The notes beneath the pieces are model-generated. The model worked only from the letters and a program-made list of their open reading frames with translations. It did no database searches and had not been told where the DNA came from. Source: an uncultured Caryophanales bacterium (GTDB lineage: Bacteria; Bacillota_I; Bacilli_A; RF39; UBA660). Taken from it: 64,000 bases of DNA. The translations under genes and the position numbers were made by a program. Below are positions 1-8,654 of this stretch, one piece after another; position 1 is the first letter of the stretch; each line of letters starts with the position of its first letter. The stretch is taken from the NCBI GenBank assembly GCA_905206805.1, contig CAJLIR010000004.1, positions 1-64,000 on the forward strand. Direction: 5' to 3'.

Positions 1-539
1 TCTTTTTCAATATATTTACGATATTCATTTAACGTAGTAGCACCAATACAATGTATTTCACCTCTCGCCAACATTGGTTTTAACATATTACCTGCATCCA
101 TTGCTCCTTCTAGAGCACCGGCACCTACAATCATATGAATTTCATCAATAAACATGATAATTTCTCCATCTGATTCCCTAACTTTTTTTAATACTGCTTT
201 TAATCTATCTTCAAATTCACCACGATATTTTGCGCCTGCTATTAAAGCACCCATATCTAGTTCCCAAATAATTTTATTTTTCAAGCTAGTTGGTACATCA
301 CCTTTAACAATTCTTTGGGCAAGGCCTTCCACAATTGCGGTTTTACCAACACCAGGTTCTCCAATTAAAACTGGATTATTTTTGGTTTTTCTAGATAAAA
401 TTCGAGTAATACTACGTATTTCTTCATCACGACCAATTACAGGATCAACTTTACCATCTTTAACGCTATCAGTAATGTTTCTACCATACTTAGTCAATAC
501 ATCTTCTAAATTTTCTTGATAAGGATTTTGTCCATTCAT
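1..539 (-). CDS. clpB: ClpB-type disaggregase, N-terminal part (runs off left edge)
   Basis: AAA+ chaperone that threads aggregated proteins with DnaK/DnaJ help. The visible 179 residues go almost directly into nucleotide-binding domain 1: DPVIGRDEEI, Walker A GEPGVGKTAIVEGLAQ, the pore loop region GAKYRGEFEDRLK, Walker B IIMFIDEIH, and GAMDAGNMLKP, which is ClpB-like rather than ClpC-like. The roughly 150-residue N-domain of most ClpB proteins is absent; mycoplasmal ClpB is known to lack it too. The start at 539 has an AGGGAGG site upstream and is preceded by a CIRCE operator and sigma-A promoter, which supports a heat-shock gene. The C-terminal remainder lies outside the window. Confidence 0.9.
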   Translation of the reverse strand, partial: MNGQNPYQENLEDVLTKYGRNITDSVKDGKVDPVIGRDEEIRSITRILSRKTKNNPVLIGEPGVGKTAIVEGLAQRIVKGDVPTSLKNKIIWELDMGALIAGAKYRGEFEDRLKAVLKKVRESDGEIIMFIDEIHMIVGAGALEGAMDAGNMLKPMLARGEIHCIGATTLNEYRKYIEK

Positions 540-598
540 AAGTATTCCTCCCTTTCTAAATCTACTCAAAAAGTGAATGGTAACTCCACTCACTACTA

Positions 599-626
599 AT
601 TATATCATATTTTTAGCACTTGTCAA
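599..626 (-). promoter_or_regulatory. Sigma-A promoter of clpB
   Basis: On the minus strand TTGACA (621-626) is followed after 16 bp by TATAAT (599-604), about 60 bp upstream of the clpB start. The -35 box lies inside the CIRCE operator, so HrcA binding would block RNA polymerase. Confidence 0.85.
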
Positions 627-639
627 GTGCAAGTGCTAA
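613..639. promoter_or_regulatory. CIRCE operator (HrcA site)
   Basis: Inverted repeat TTAGCACTT-N9-AAGTGCTAA. This is the CIRCE consensus (TTAGCACTC-N9-GAGTGCTAA) with one matched change at the inner end of each arm, so dyad symmetry is kept. It overlaps the clpB -35 box and ends one base before the fic stop codon. It implies control of clpB by HrcA rather than CtsR. Confidence 0.85.
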
Positions 640-1479
640 TTATTTAACAACTTTAATAAATTTATTAATCCTATCATCTGTTGTATTTAATTCCTCATCT
701 ATCATATTAGCATTAAACCTTATCCACCTATTCATAGCATCATTATTGTCTTGAACAGCTAAATCTTTAATATATCCCCTATAACTTTCACGATATAAAA
801 GATACTTCTTTGAAAAATAAAAAGCAGGCTCTTTAAAATGCAAATTATATTTTTTATTGGTTTGTTTCCACAATTCCCCATATTGCAACAATCTTGCTGT
901 TCTTGTATTACCATCATTAAATGGTTGTGATACAGCTAACCAACCGTGAATTAAAATAGGTTTTATAAACAAATCAAGTTCGTGTTGATTATCAGAATTT
1001 ATATAATCACACAAATTTTGCATATCATTTATGACATCTTTTGATGGAATTGGCATATATTCAATAATTTTATTTCCAGATTCGTCAAAATGACCTACCC
1101 AAGTACCATCATCTTCACTTCTTTCAGGATTCCTAAAGCCATAATTTTCTTCCTTATCCGCTTTTGTTCCCTCAATCACTCTAGAATGTAATGAGTCGAT
1201 ATCCTTAACACCTATAAGTTCCTTGTCAGAAAAAAGTTTTTCCAAAATTTTAATTGACGTATTTCTTTTAGTTAAATTATATGCAGTTATCATAAAACTG
1301 TCTTCATTATCCAAATTTTGATTGTTTATAAGTTCCTGTGTTCGCATTGCTCTTAAATACGTTGTAAGTTGATTTGATGTTAAATTTTCTAATTTATTTA
1401 TATAAATAGTATACTTTTCTAAAACACTCTCTAAAATATAAGAAGTACTACCTAAAACCTTAAAATTTTTTATTTTCAT
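640..1479 (-). CDS. Fic-domain protein with altered catalytic motif
   Basis: Fic enzymes usually AMPylate target proteins using the motif HPFxxGNGRxxR. Here the motif reads QPFNDGNTRTAR near the C-terminal third: Gln replaces the catalytic His and Thr the second Gly, while the DGN anion hole and both Arg remain. The upstream GTWVGHF region fits the usual flap. Start chosen at MKIKNF because a GAGGGGG site precedes it; a longer reading adds 25 hydrophobic residues with no good site. The gene stands alone between clpB and an HD gene. The change suggests altered chemistry or loss of AMPylation; a function for this protein is not known to me. Confidence 0.8.
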   Translation of the reverse strand: MKIKNFKVLGSTSYILESVLEKYTIYINKLENLTSNQLTTYLRAMRTQELINNQNLDNEDSFMITAYNLTKRNTSIKILEKLFSDKELIGVKDIDSLHSRVIEGTKADKEENYGFRNPERSEDDGTWVGHFDESGNKIIEYMPIPSKDVINDMQNLCDYINSDNQHELDLFIKPILIHGWLAVSQPFNDGNTRTARLLQYGELWKQTNKKYNLHFKEPAFYFSKKYLLYRESYRGYIKDLAVQDNNDAMNRWIRFNANMIDEELNTTDDRINKFIKVVK

Positions 1480-1557
1480 AATATCCCCCTCTTTTTTTGT
1501 GTATATTATACACAGTTTTGGATAAATGTCAAGCAAAAATAAAAATATGAACAAAAT

Positions 1558-2271
1558 TCATACTTTTATACTTTTATTAAATATAAAATTAATAATATGA
1601 GTTACTTTTACTAGTCTTCTAGATTCTTCTAATCTTAAATACTTAGGATTTAAATCAGAAAAAGTTTTATTATTAATAGAAGTTCTAACTCTATCTAACC
1701 CATCAGCATCTTTTAATATACTTGCTAATAGAGTAAATCTTTCATAATTTTGCAATTTATATTTATTAAAAATTCGCTTATTAAATTTATCTGGTACTGA
1801 ATGAAACTCTACTATTGCTTTTAAAATACTAATATTTTCTCGAATTTTATATATTTCATCATTAACAACTTTATCAATTTTTTTTGCACCATTTAATCCA
1901 TGCTTTTCATCATACAAATCGTTAATTCTACCAATATCATGATATTTACAAGCATCTAAAATAATACGATTATCAACATTATTTAAATTATATTTTTGTG
2001 ATAAAAATAAACCAAATATTAACACTTTTACATTATGATTAAATCCGTGCATATTGCTTTTATATAGGTATTCTTTTTTTATAGAATTAATCTCATCGCT
2101 TATTTTTTGTTTATTATTATTTAAAATAACATTAAATTCATTATAAGATAATTGATTTTCAAAATTTAAATATTTACGATAATTTTGATTACTAAGTTTT
2201 ATATTATAATCTTCTTCATAATTATATTCATTTTTATCAAAAAAAAGACTTTGAATATTTTCATTAATCAT
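1558..2271 (-). CDS. HD-domain phosphohydrolase-like protein
   Basis: Metal-dependent HD hydrolase of about 237 residues. Visible motifs: HGFNHNVKV (first His), then KYHDIGRINDLYDEKHGLNGA (the HD pair and a following His), then EFHSVP and a KDADGLDRVR segment with the last Asp, all as in HD phosphohydrolases acting on nucleotides or phosphoesters. Substrate cannot be told from sequence. The start at 2271 (MINEN) is chosen because AAGGTGATG lies just upstream, next to the fhs stop; in-frame upstream codons would overlap fhs. Probably cotranscribed with fhs. Confidence 0.75.
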   Translation of the reverse strand: MINENIQSLFFDKNEYNYEEDYNIKLSNQNYRKYLNFENQLSYNEFNVILNNNKQKISDEINSIKKEYLYKSNMHGFNHNVKVLIFGLFLSQKYNLNNVDNRIILDACKYHDIGRINDLYDEKHGLNGAKKIDKVVNDEIYKIRENISILKAIVEFHSVPDKFNKRIFNKYKLQNYERFTLLASILKDADGLDRVRTSINNKTFSDLNPKYLRLEESRRLVKVTHIINFIFNKSIKV

Positions 2272-2281
2272 AATCATCACC

Positions 2282-3898
2282 TTACTTAAGATCAAAAATA
2301 TTAAGATTATTATCTATTTTTATATTATATAAATTAGCATTCTTACCCAATCCTGGAAGTGTTAAAACATTTGATAAGTAAACAATAATAAATGATGCAC
2401 CATTATTGATTTTTATATCTTTTATTTCAACTTCAAAATTACCAACAACACCAATTTTATTTGAATCATCAGATAAAGAATATGGTGTTTTGGCTATACA
2501 TACAGGTAAATTACCAAAATTATTATTTTCTAAATATGTAATTTTTTCATCTATTTCTTTAGAATAAATTACCCTTTTTGCTCTATATATTTGTTTACAA
2601 ATTAAATTTATTTTTTCCTTTATAGATTGATTAAAACTATATAATGGTTTAAAATTACTATCTTTATTTGTAATTTCTATAATTTCACTAGCTAGCTTTA
2701 TAGCACCACTACCACCATTCATATAAGAATCAACTAAAATGCAGGGAACATTTTTGTTTGAACAAAATTCTTTTGTAAAATTTATATCCTCAACTAAATC
2801 ATTAGAAAATTTATTAATGCAAACAACTACGTTGTCTAAATATTTTTTCATATTTTCAATATGAACATTTAAAATTTCTAATCCTTTTTTTAAATCGTTA
2901 TGACCATTATACATTAAACTTTTTATAGTTACATTTATAATAATAGCATCCGGTTTTATATTACCGACTTGACACTTAATATCCAAAAATTTTTCTGCCC
3001 CTAAGTCAGAGCCAAAACCAGCTTCAGTAATAACATAATCAGCTAAATTTAAAGCAATCTTAGTTGCGATTAAAGAGTTACATCCATGCGCAATATTGGC
3101 AAATGGTCCTCCATGAATTATAACTGGATTATGTTCTAATGTTTGAACTAAATTGGGTTTAATTGCATCTTTTAATAAAATTACTAAACCATCAATACAA
3201 TTCAGCTGATAAGCAAAAACAGGTTTATTTTTTTTATTATAGGCAATTATTATATTACCTAATCTTTTTTTCAAGTCTTCTATACTACTTGCTAAACATA
3301 ATATTGCCATTATTTCACTAGCAGCTGTAATATTATATTTTTCCTTAATTTTAATATCATTATAACCAATTTCAATATTTCTTAAGAATCGATCATTAAT
3401 ATCAATACAGCGATTAAAAACTATTTTTTCTATATCTATTTCTAGTTGATTACCGTAATATATATGATTATCTATAGCTGCAGATAGTAAGTTATTTGCA
3501 GTTGTAATTGCATGCATGTCTCCAGTAAAATGTAAATTAATATCTAATGATGGTACTACTTGGGCAAATCCACCACCAGTTGCTCCGCCCTTCATACCAA
3601 ACACAGGTCCTAATGATGGTTCTCTTAAAACTGCAACCGATTTTTTATTTAACTTATTTAAAGCATCATTTAATCCAACACTAACTGTAGTTTTACCCTC
3701 ACCATATGGTGTTGGATTTATAGATGTTACTAAAATTAGTTTGCCTTTATTTGTTTTTTGTCCTAATAAGCTTAAATCTAATTTTGCTTTATATTTACCG
3801 TAACATTCATATTGATTTTCTTTTATATTAAGTTTACTTGCAATTTTATCAATTGGCAACAGTTTACAATCATTAGATATCTCAATATCACTTTTCAT
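2282..3898 (-). CDS. fhs: Formate-tetrahydrofolate ligase
   Basis: Makes 10-formyl-THF from formate, THF and ATP for purine and formyl-Met synthesis. At 538 residues it is close to the usual 550-560. The ATP-binding signature PTPYGEGKTTVSVGL is near residue 63, with GPVFGMKGGATGGG and the conserved HFTGDMHAI and NIAHGCNS segments behind it. Start at MKSDIEI follows GGGTGATAAA. The HD gene starts 10 bp after its stop, so the two are probably one transcript. Located just downstream of rbfA. Confidence 0.95.
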   Translation of the reverse strand: MKSDIEISNDCKLLPIDKIASKLNIKENQYECYGKYKAKLDLSLLGQKTNKGKLILVTSINPTPYGEGKTTVSVGLNDALNKLNKKSVAVLREPSLGPVFGMKGGATGGGFAQVVPSLDINLHFTGDMHAITTANNLLSAAIDNHIYYGNQLEIDIEKIVFNRCIDINDRFLRNIEIGYNDIKIKEKYNITAASEIMAILCLASSIEDLKKRLGNIIIAYNKKNKPVFAYQLNCIDGLVILLKDAIKPNLVQTLEHNPVIIHGGPFANIAHGCNSLIATKIALNLADYVITEAGFGSDLGAEKFLDIKCQVGNIKPDAIIINVTIKSLMYNGHNDLKKGLEILNVHIENMKKYLDNVVVCINKFSNDLVEDINFTKEFCSNKNVPCILVDSYMNGGSGAIKLASEIIEITNKDSNFKPLYSFNQSIKEKINLICKQIYRAKRVIYSKEIDEKITYLENNNFGNLPVCIAKTPYSLSDDSNKIGVVGNFEVEIKDIKINNGASFIIVYLSNVLTLPGLGKNANLYNIKIDNNLNIFDLK

Positions 3899-3924
3899 TT
3901 TATCACCCGTAATATTATATTTTT

Positions 3925-4269
3925 TTATTGTTCATTATTATGAATTTTTTCTATGATATTTTCTATATTCTTTCCATACTCAATTGATTCATCATAAACA
4001 AATGTAAGCTCTGGTATATGTCTTATATCTATTCTATCTGCAAGCATTTTTCTAATAAAACCACTTGCATTATTTAAAGCAGCAATAGTACTCTTTATTT
4101 TATTTCTATCAAAAACAGTTACATAAACTTTAGCAAAACTTAAATCACTTGAAACTTTACAATCAGTTACAGTTACAAATTTTATATCATTATCTTTGAT
4201 TTCTGTAGCTAGTATATAACTTAATTGTTTAACCATTTCACTTGAAATTCTTTCTATTTTTATACTCAT
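3925..4269 (-). CDS. rbfA: Ribosome-binding factor A
   Basis: Small KH-like protein needed for late 30S maturation and 16S rRNA 5' end processing. About 114 residues, the usual length. Typical pattern: KIERISSEMVKQLSYIL at the N-terminus, VTVTDCKVSSDLSFAKVYVTV, and the C-terminal RIDIRHIPELTFVYDES. The start MSIKIE at 4269 is preceded by GAGGTGAAATTT. It is separated from the usual nusA-infB context, sitting between yebC and fhs. Confidence 0.93.
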   Translation of the reverse strand: MSIKIERISSEMVKQLSYILATEIKDNDIKFVTVTDCKVSSDLSFAKVYVTVFDRNKIKSTIAALNNASGFIRKMLADRIDIRHIPELTFVYDESIEYGKNIENIIEKIHNNEQ

Positions 4270-4324
4270 AAATTTCACCTCTTCTATTATTTATTATATC
4301 ATTTTTAGTATTTATTAGCAAACA

Positions 4325-4344
4325 AAAAGGAAGCCTATACTTCC
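4325..4344 (-). terminator. Rho-independent terminator after yebC
   Basis: On the minus strand GGAAG-TATAG-GCTTCC type hairpin followed by TTTTTG, directly after the yebC stop and before the rbfA ribosome binding site. Confidence 0.65.
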
Positions 4345-4352
4345 AATTTACA

Positions 4353-5069
4353 TTATAATTCTACATTATGATACACATGGTTTACATCTTCGATATCGTC
4401 AAGTAATGTTAAAAGTCTATTAAACATTTCTAAATCTTCGCCACTTAAAGTAATTTTATCTTTTGGTAACATTGTTATTTCATCCATATCAAATTGAACG
4501 TTTGGTAGTACTTTAGTTATTGCCTCTTTTATTTTAAAATTATCCTGAGGATCACCATATATAACAATTGAATCCCCATCTAATTCCATATCAACATTAT
4601 CTATACCACTTTCAATTAAAGCATCAAGAGTTTGTTCTTCAGTTAAACCTTTAAAACTTATAATACATAAATTATCGTAATTATATGTAATACTACCCAT
4701 ACTACCCATCTTACACTTTGTTTTATTTAGTGCAGCTCTAACCGAACTTATAGATCTATTAACATTATCTGTTAAACAATCAATAACAATTGTAGATCCA
4801 GCTGGTCCAAAAACCTCGTAGCGAACTGAATCATAAGATTCATCAGCACCACTATTTACTTTATCAATTGCCCTTTTAATAATGTCGGCTGGTACTTGTT
4901 CCTTCTTTGCTCTTTCTATTAATCTTTTAAGAGATGCATTACTAGCTGTTTCAACACCACCATTTTTAGCAGCTTGATAAATTTCTCTTGCGTACATTGA
5001 ATAAATTTTACCACGTGCTGCACCTGTTTTTTGAATACTAGCTTTTCTTACCTCATAAGCTCTTCCCAT
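4353..5069 (-). CDS. yebC: YebC/PmpR-TACO1 family protein
   Basis: YebC-family proteins were long listed as transcriptional regulators; members are now linked to relieving ribosome stalling. 238 residues, usual length, with the family N-terminus (MGRAYEVRK, RGKIYSMYAREIYQAAKNGG), the middle YEVFGPAGSTIVIDCLTDN and the repeat PxVQFDMDEITMLP near the end. Followed by a terminator. It is a single gene between rnc and rbfA. Confidence 0.92.
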   Translation of the reverse strand: MGRAYEVRKASIQKTGAARGKIYSMYAREIYQAAKNGGVETASNASLKRLIERAKKEQVPADIIKRAIDKVNSGADESYDSVRYEVFGPAGSTIVIDCLTDNVNRSISSVRAALNKTKCKMGSMGSITYNYDNLCIISFKGLTEEQTLDALIESGIDNVDMELDGDSIVIYGDPQDNFKIKEAITKVLPNVQFDMDEITMLPKDKITLSGEDLEMFNRLLTLLDDIEDVNHVYHNVEL

Positions 5070-5149
5070 ATAAAATCACCTTTTTCTATAAATATATTTT
5101 TATTTTACTTTAATTAAATCAAAAACGCAATATGATATTATCTATTTTT

Positions 5150-5809
5150 CTATTTATATTGACATTTTTTTAAAGCATCTTTTGCAGCATTTTGTTCAGC
5201 TTCTTTTTTACTATGAGCAACTCCCCTACCATAAATTACGTCATCTATTTTAACTTCAACTGTAAAAGTTTTATTATGGGCTGGACCTTCTTCATTTATA
5301 ACAACATACTCTAAACTTCTTTTATCAGTTTGAACCAATTCCTGTAATACAGATTTATAATCATCGAAAAAATCAATTTCTTTATTTTCAATAATTGGTA
5401 TTACATATTTATAAATAAAATCTTTAACAACATCAATTCCTTTATCTAAAAATAACGCTCCTGTAAATGACTCAAAAATATCTGCAACTATTGCTTTTCT
5501 TAAATTTCCTCCATTATCACTTTCACCCTTACCAAGTAAGATATGCTGATTTAAACCTAAATGAAGAGAATATTCATATAAAGCATTCTCACATACATAA
5601 TGAGCTCTTAATTTTGTCATTTTTCCTTCACCATCATTATTTTTTAAATATAAATACTCACTCATTATTAATTCTAAAACTGCATCTCCTAAATATTCAA
5701 GTCTTTCATAACTTTCAACATTGTGCTCATTAGCATAAGATGTATGTGTAAAAGCTGTTTGGTATAATTTATTATTTAAATCCACATTCAAATATTTAAC
5801 AATATCCAT
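5150..5809 (-). CDS. rnc: Ribonuclease III
   Basis: Double-strand RNA endonuclease for rRNA and mRNA processing. The signature ERLEYLGDAVLELIMSEYL (catalytic Glu/Asp) is near residue 40, the second acidic cluster is in IVADIFESFTGALFLDKG, and a dsRNA-binding domain with the GRGVAHSKKEAEQNAAKDAL type ending closes the protein. Start at MDIVKYL (5809) follows GAGGGTGAAATT; an in-frame upstream ATG would add 21 unlikely residues. The usual smc/ftsY neighbours are not present. Confidence 0.95.
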   Translation of the reverse strand: MDIVKYLNVDLNNKLYQTAFTHTSYANEHNVESYERLEYLGDAVLELIMSEYLYLKNNDGEGKMTKLRAHYVCENALYEYSLHLGLNQHILLGKGESDNGGNLRKAIVADIFESFTGALFLDKGIDVVKDFIYKYVIPIIENKEIDFFDDYKSVLQELVQTDKRSLEYVVINEEGPAHNKTFTVEVKIDDVIYGRGVAHSKKEAEQNAAKDALKKCQYK

Positions 5810-6140
5810 AATTTCACCCTCGATAATATTATACCATTTATACTTTAAGATGTAAATTAATGAAAAAAACATTAGTTTATAGTAGAATACTTTCTATTTG
5901 TTCTTATAAATGAGAAAAATTAAAAATTGCATTTAAGTTTTGATAAATTATATCAACTATATAAAATCAAAATAAAAGGTACTCTTAATATTTCAAGTAG
6001 TAAACTAAATTTCAATTATGAGTTAAAATACAATTATTTTAAGTTAATTTATAAAAAAAACTTGTAAAGACTTAGAAATTCATCCTAAATATTTAATTTA
6101 CATTTAAAAAATTTTTTAGTATAATAATTATGGTGTTAAT
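5810..6140. other. Intergenic stretch between divergent rnc and yidD
   Basis: About 330 bp of very AT-rich sequence between two divergently read genes. The only element I can support is the yidD promoter at its right end. No ORF, structured RNA or repeat was recognised. Confidence 0.5.
6097..6125 (+). promoter_or_regulatory. Promoter of yidD
   Basis: TTTACA (6097-6102), 17 bp, TATAAT (6120-6125), 15 bp before the yidD ATG. Confidence 0.65.
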
Positions 6141-6362
6141 ATGAAATATATATTAATTGGACTAATAAAATTTTATCAAATGATACCAGGTCCTTGGCAT
6201 AATAAATGTAGATATATTCCAAGTTGCTCCAATTATGGTATTGACGCAATTAATGAATATGGCTCCATTAAAGGATCTTTTCTTACAATAAGAAGAATAT
6301 TAAAATGTAATCCATTATTTAAGGCAGGTTATGATCCTGTTAAAAAGGAGGAAAAAAAATGA
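6141..6362 (+). CDS. yidD: Membrane protein insertion efficiency factor YidD
   Basis: Small amphipathic membrane-associated protein that assists YidC-dependent insertion. 73 residues, typical size. Diagnostic Cys-containing segment KCRYIPSCSNYGIDAI at residues 22-37 and the RILKCNPLFKAGYDPV ending match the family. It ends TGA overlapping the ATG of the next gene, so the two are translationally coupled; the YidD tail also carries the AAGGAGG site for that gene. Its usual rpmH-rnpA-yidC neighbours are absent. Confidence 0.93.
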   Translation: MKYILIGLIKFYQMIPGPWHNKCRYIPSCSNYGIDAINEYGSIKGSFLTIRRILKCNPLFKAGYDPVKKEEKK

Positions 6363-7225
6363 AAAAACTTATAACGTTATTATTAATTACGACATCTATT
6401 TTAACAAGTGGGTGTTTAAAACGTGACAATCTTGAAAATATTGAAATTTATACAACCAGTTATCCTATTGAATATATCACAAATCGACTTTATGGAGAAC
6501 ATAGCACTGTCAAAAGTATATACCCAGATGGAGTAATAATTGATTCATATGAACTAACTGATAAACAAATTAAGGACTATAGTAACTCAAGTTTATTTAT
6601 TTTTAATGGATTAGCACCTGAAAAAAAATATGTAGCACCAATGTTTGAACATAACAAAAAAATAAAAATAATTGATACAACACTTAGTATGGATTATGAA
6701 AATTATATTGAGGAATTATGGTTAAATCCATCAAATTTTCTTATGCTTGCACAAAATATAAAAATTGGATTTAATGAATATATAAATAATCACTATCTAA
6801 AAAATGACATCGATGAAAAATATGAAGAATTAAAAGTAGAAGTTTCAAATTTAGATGCTAAAATAAAACTAATGGTAGAAAGTTCTACTAACAAAACAAT
6901 TGTTGTTTCAGACGATTTATTCAAATTTTTAGAAGATAAATATGGTCTTACAGTTATATCACTTGAAGAAAATGATAATTTAACCGATAAAACAAAAGCT
7001 GATGTTATCAATCTAATAAATAGTGGAAAAATAAGTTATATATTTACAACACAAAATAAAGAAATCAATAATACTGTAAATGAAATTAAAGAACAAACAA
7101 ATGTAGAATTAGTAGAACTTAAAACAGTTGCAAATTTAACAGAAGAAGAAAGAAAAAATAAAGACGATTATTTTACATTAATGAATTACAATTTAGAATT
7201 ATTAAAACAAGAATTATATGACTAA
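6359..7225 (+). CDS. AdcA/ZnuA-like substrate-binding lipoprotein without metal ligands
   Basis: Signal peptide with lipobox ILTSGC, then the two-lobe fold of cluster-9 metal-binding proteins joined by a long helix. Alignment by eye to ZnuA/AdcA family motifs shows each expected metal ligand position changed: the HDYEPTP-like loop reads DSYELTD, the DPHxWLDP-like loop reads EELWLNP, and the SHxAFxYL-like loop reads SDDLFKFLEDKYGL. There is no His-rich loop. No permease or ATPase gene is adjacent. It is therefore unlikely to bind zinc or manganese in the standard way. Translationally coupled to yidD (4-bp overlap), a pairing I do not recognise from classical models. Confidence 0.7.
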   Translation: MKKLITLLLITTSILTSGCLKRDNLENIEIYTTSYPIEYITNRLYGEHSTVKSIYPDGVIIDSYELTDKQIKDYSNSSLFIFNGLAPEKKYVAPMFEHNKKIKIIDTTLSMDYENYIEELWLNPSNFLMLAQNIKIGFNEYINNHYLKNDIDEKYEELKVEVSNLDAKIKLMVESSTNKTIVVSDDLFKFLEDKYGLTVISLEENDNLTDKTKADVINLINSGKISYIFTTQNKEINNTVNEIKEQTNVELVELKTVANLTEEERKNKDDYFTLMNYNLELLKQELYD

Positions 7226-7248
7226 AAAAGTAACAAAGTTACTTTTTT
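7224..7248. terminator. Bidirectional terminator
   Basis: Hairpin AAAAAAGTAAC-AAA-GTTACTTTTTT between the convergent lipoprotein gene and the SpoIID-like gene; T-runs on both strands. Confidence 0.8.
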
Positions 7249-8609
7249 TAATTGATAGAGACATTACTATAATAATGAGATAAAATTTGTTTATAATTGT
7301 ATCCATTTTGTGCCATACCATTTGCGCCATATTGGCTCATTCCAACACCATGACCATATCCTCTAGTAGTTATAGTTAAAAGGTTATCATTTAATCCTAT
7401 ATCAAAATCAGCTGACCTAAGACCCAATATATTTCTAAATTGAACTCCACTAAAAATTTTACCACCAACACTTATTTTACTAACTCTTGAAGAACTATTT
7501 CTCTCTATTATACTTATTTCATCACCATTTGATATATTTGTTCCTAATTTTGAATTAAAAGTATTTAAATCCATAGTTTGTGTTCTAAAAAAACTAGAAG
7601 CATCTCTATCCCAAGAACTTTCAACACTTTTTAAATAAGGAATATCATTTTCCCAAACATTAATAGAGTCTTCTGTATAACCATTACTTGTTGAAAAATA
7701 TACTGCATCTATATATTCATCATTGTATTTTAATGTTGTGCCTTCTGTAGATAAAACAGCATCCTTAATTTTATTATAATACTTATCAAAATCTGCTCCC
7801 CATTTATTTCTCATTTGATCTATATCAATATAATTTTGTGTAGAATTATTATCTGTTAAAGTAACTCCTTTACTTAACTTATTTAAAGCATAAGTACGCG
7901 CTATTACACTTTGAGCCTTCAAAGCTTCTATATGAAATGATGCCGGCATTTCCGCTGCTACTACTCCTATAACATAATCTTCTAATTCTATATTTATAGT
8001 ATTACCATTATGAATTAATGAAATGAGATTTTTATTTTCTTCTTTTACTTCAACATCAGATAAATTATTGTCTGTATTAGTAAAATCATTACTTTCGCCT
8101 TTATTAGTATTTTCGTCTTGAAAAATAGGTAAATCATTATTTTTCTCATTTGGTAATTCATTAACCATATCATCATTTTGAATATCATTACTTTGAATAT
8201 TGCTATTTTGGTTATTATTTATCCCACTAACTATTTCGTTGTTTTTATCTTCCTCATTATTTTGTACAAAGGAATTTTCATTTAAATCATCAATATTAGA
8301 ATATGATAAATCACTATTTGAATCAAATATTTCACTACTAATTAAATTTTCAATTCCTTTTTCACTATTTAATAATTTGAATTCAAAATCACTTGTAGAA
8401 TTAGAACTATTTATTGCTAATGTTGCAACGACAATAGTACCTACCATTAAAACTACTTTTGTTCCCTTATAACCTATATTTTTTATATAATTTTTAATAG
8501 TATTAATATAACCATCTTTTCCTTTTGGTATATTAAAATTACCAAATTCATAATTAAAATCAAAATACAAAAATAATGTATCATCAATAAGTCTATATTT
8601 ACTAATCAT
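7248..8609 (-). CDS. SpoIID/LytB-domain membrane protein
   Basis: SpoIID is a lytic transglycosylase that works in engulfment during sporulation. Here a short cytoplasmic N-terminus and one membrane segment (about residues 48-66, GTKVVLMVGTIVVATLA) are followed by a 130-residue Asn/Asp/Ser-rich linker, then the SpoIID domain: EDYVIGVVAAEMPASFHIEA with the catalytic Glu, ALKAQSVIARTYAL, YFSTSNGYTEDS and the C-terminal GYGHGVGMSQYGANGMA. At 453 residues it is longer than B. subtilis SpoIID because of the linker. Together with dacB-spmAB it suggests a spore programme, but general cell-wall remodelling is possible. Confidence 0.85.
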   Translation of the reverse strand: MISKYRLIDDTLFLYFDFNYEFGNFNIPKGKDGYINTIKNYIKNIGYKGTKVVLMVGTIVVATLAINSSNSTSDFEFKLLNSEKGIENLISSEIFDSNSDLSYSNIDDLNENSFVQNNEEDKNNEIVSGINNNQNSNIQSNDIQNDDMVNELPNEKNNDLPIFQDENTNKGESNDFTNTDNNLSDVEVKEENKNLISLIHNGNTINIELEDYVIGVVAAEMPASFHIEALKAQSVIARTYALNKLSKGVTLTDNNSTQNYIDIDQMRNKWGADFDKYYNKIKDAVLSTEGTTLKYNDEYIDAVYFSTSNGYTEDSINVWENDIPYLKSVESSWDRDASSFFRTQTMDLNTFNSKLGTNISNGDEISIIERNSSSRVSKISVGGKIFSGVQFRNILGLRSADFDIGLNDNLLTITTRGYGHGVGMSQYGANGMAQNGYNYKQILSHYYSNVSIN

Positions 8610-8654
8610 AGTATCACCACTTATATTTTTGACACATTATGTTTTTTTATGTAA

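Noticed and set aside
1480..1554. Longer Fic start with hydrophobic N-terminus
   Set aside because: No ribosome binding site; the GAGGGGG site fits the internal ATG.
3516..3803. Plus-strand Pro-rich ORF over fhs
   Set aside because: Antisense of the conserved fhs ATP-binding region; no RBS.
5810..6140. Possible riboswitch or RNase P RNA in the rnc-yidD gap
   Set aside because: No conserved core motif or stable stems were seen; the sequence is nearly all A and T.
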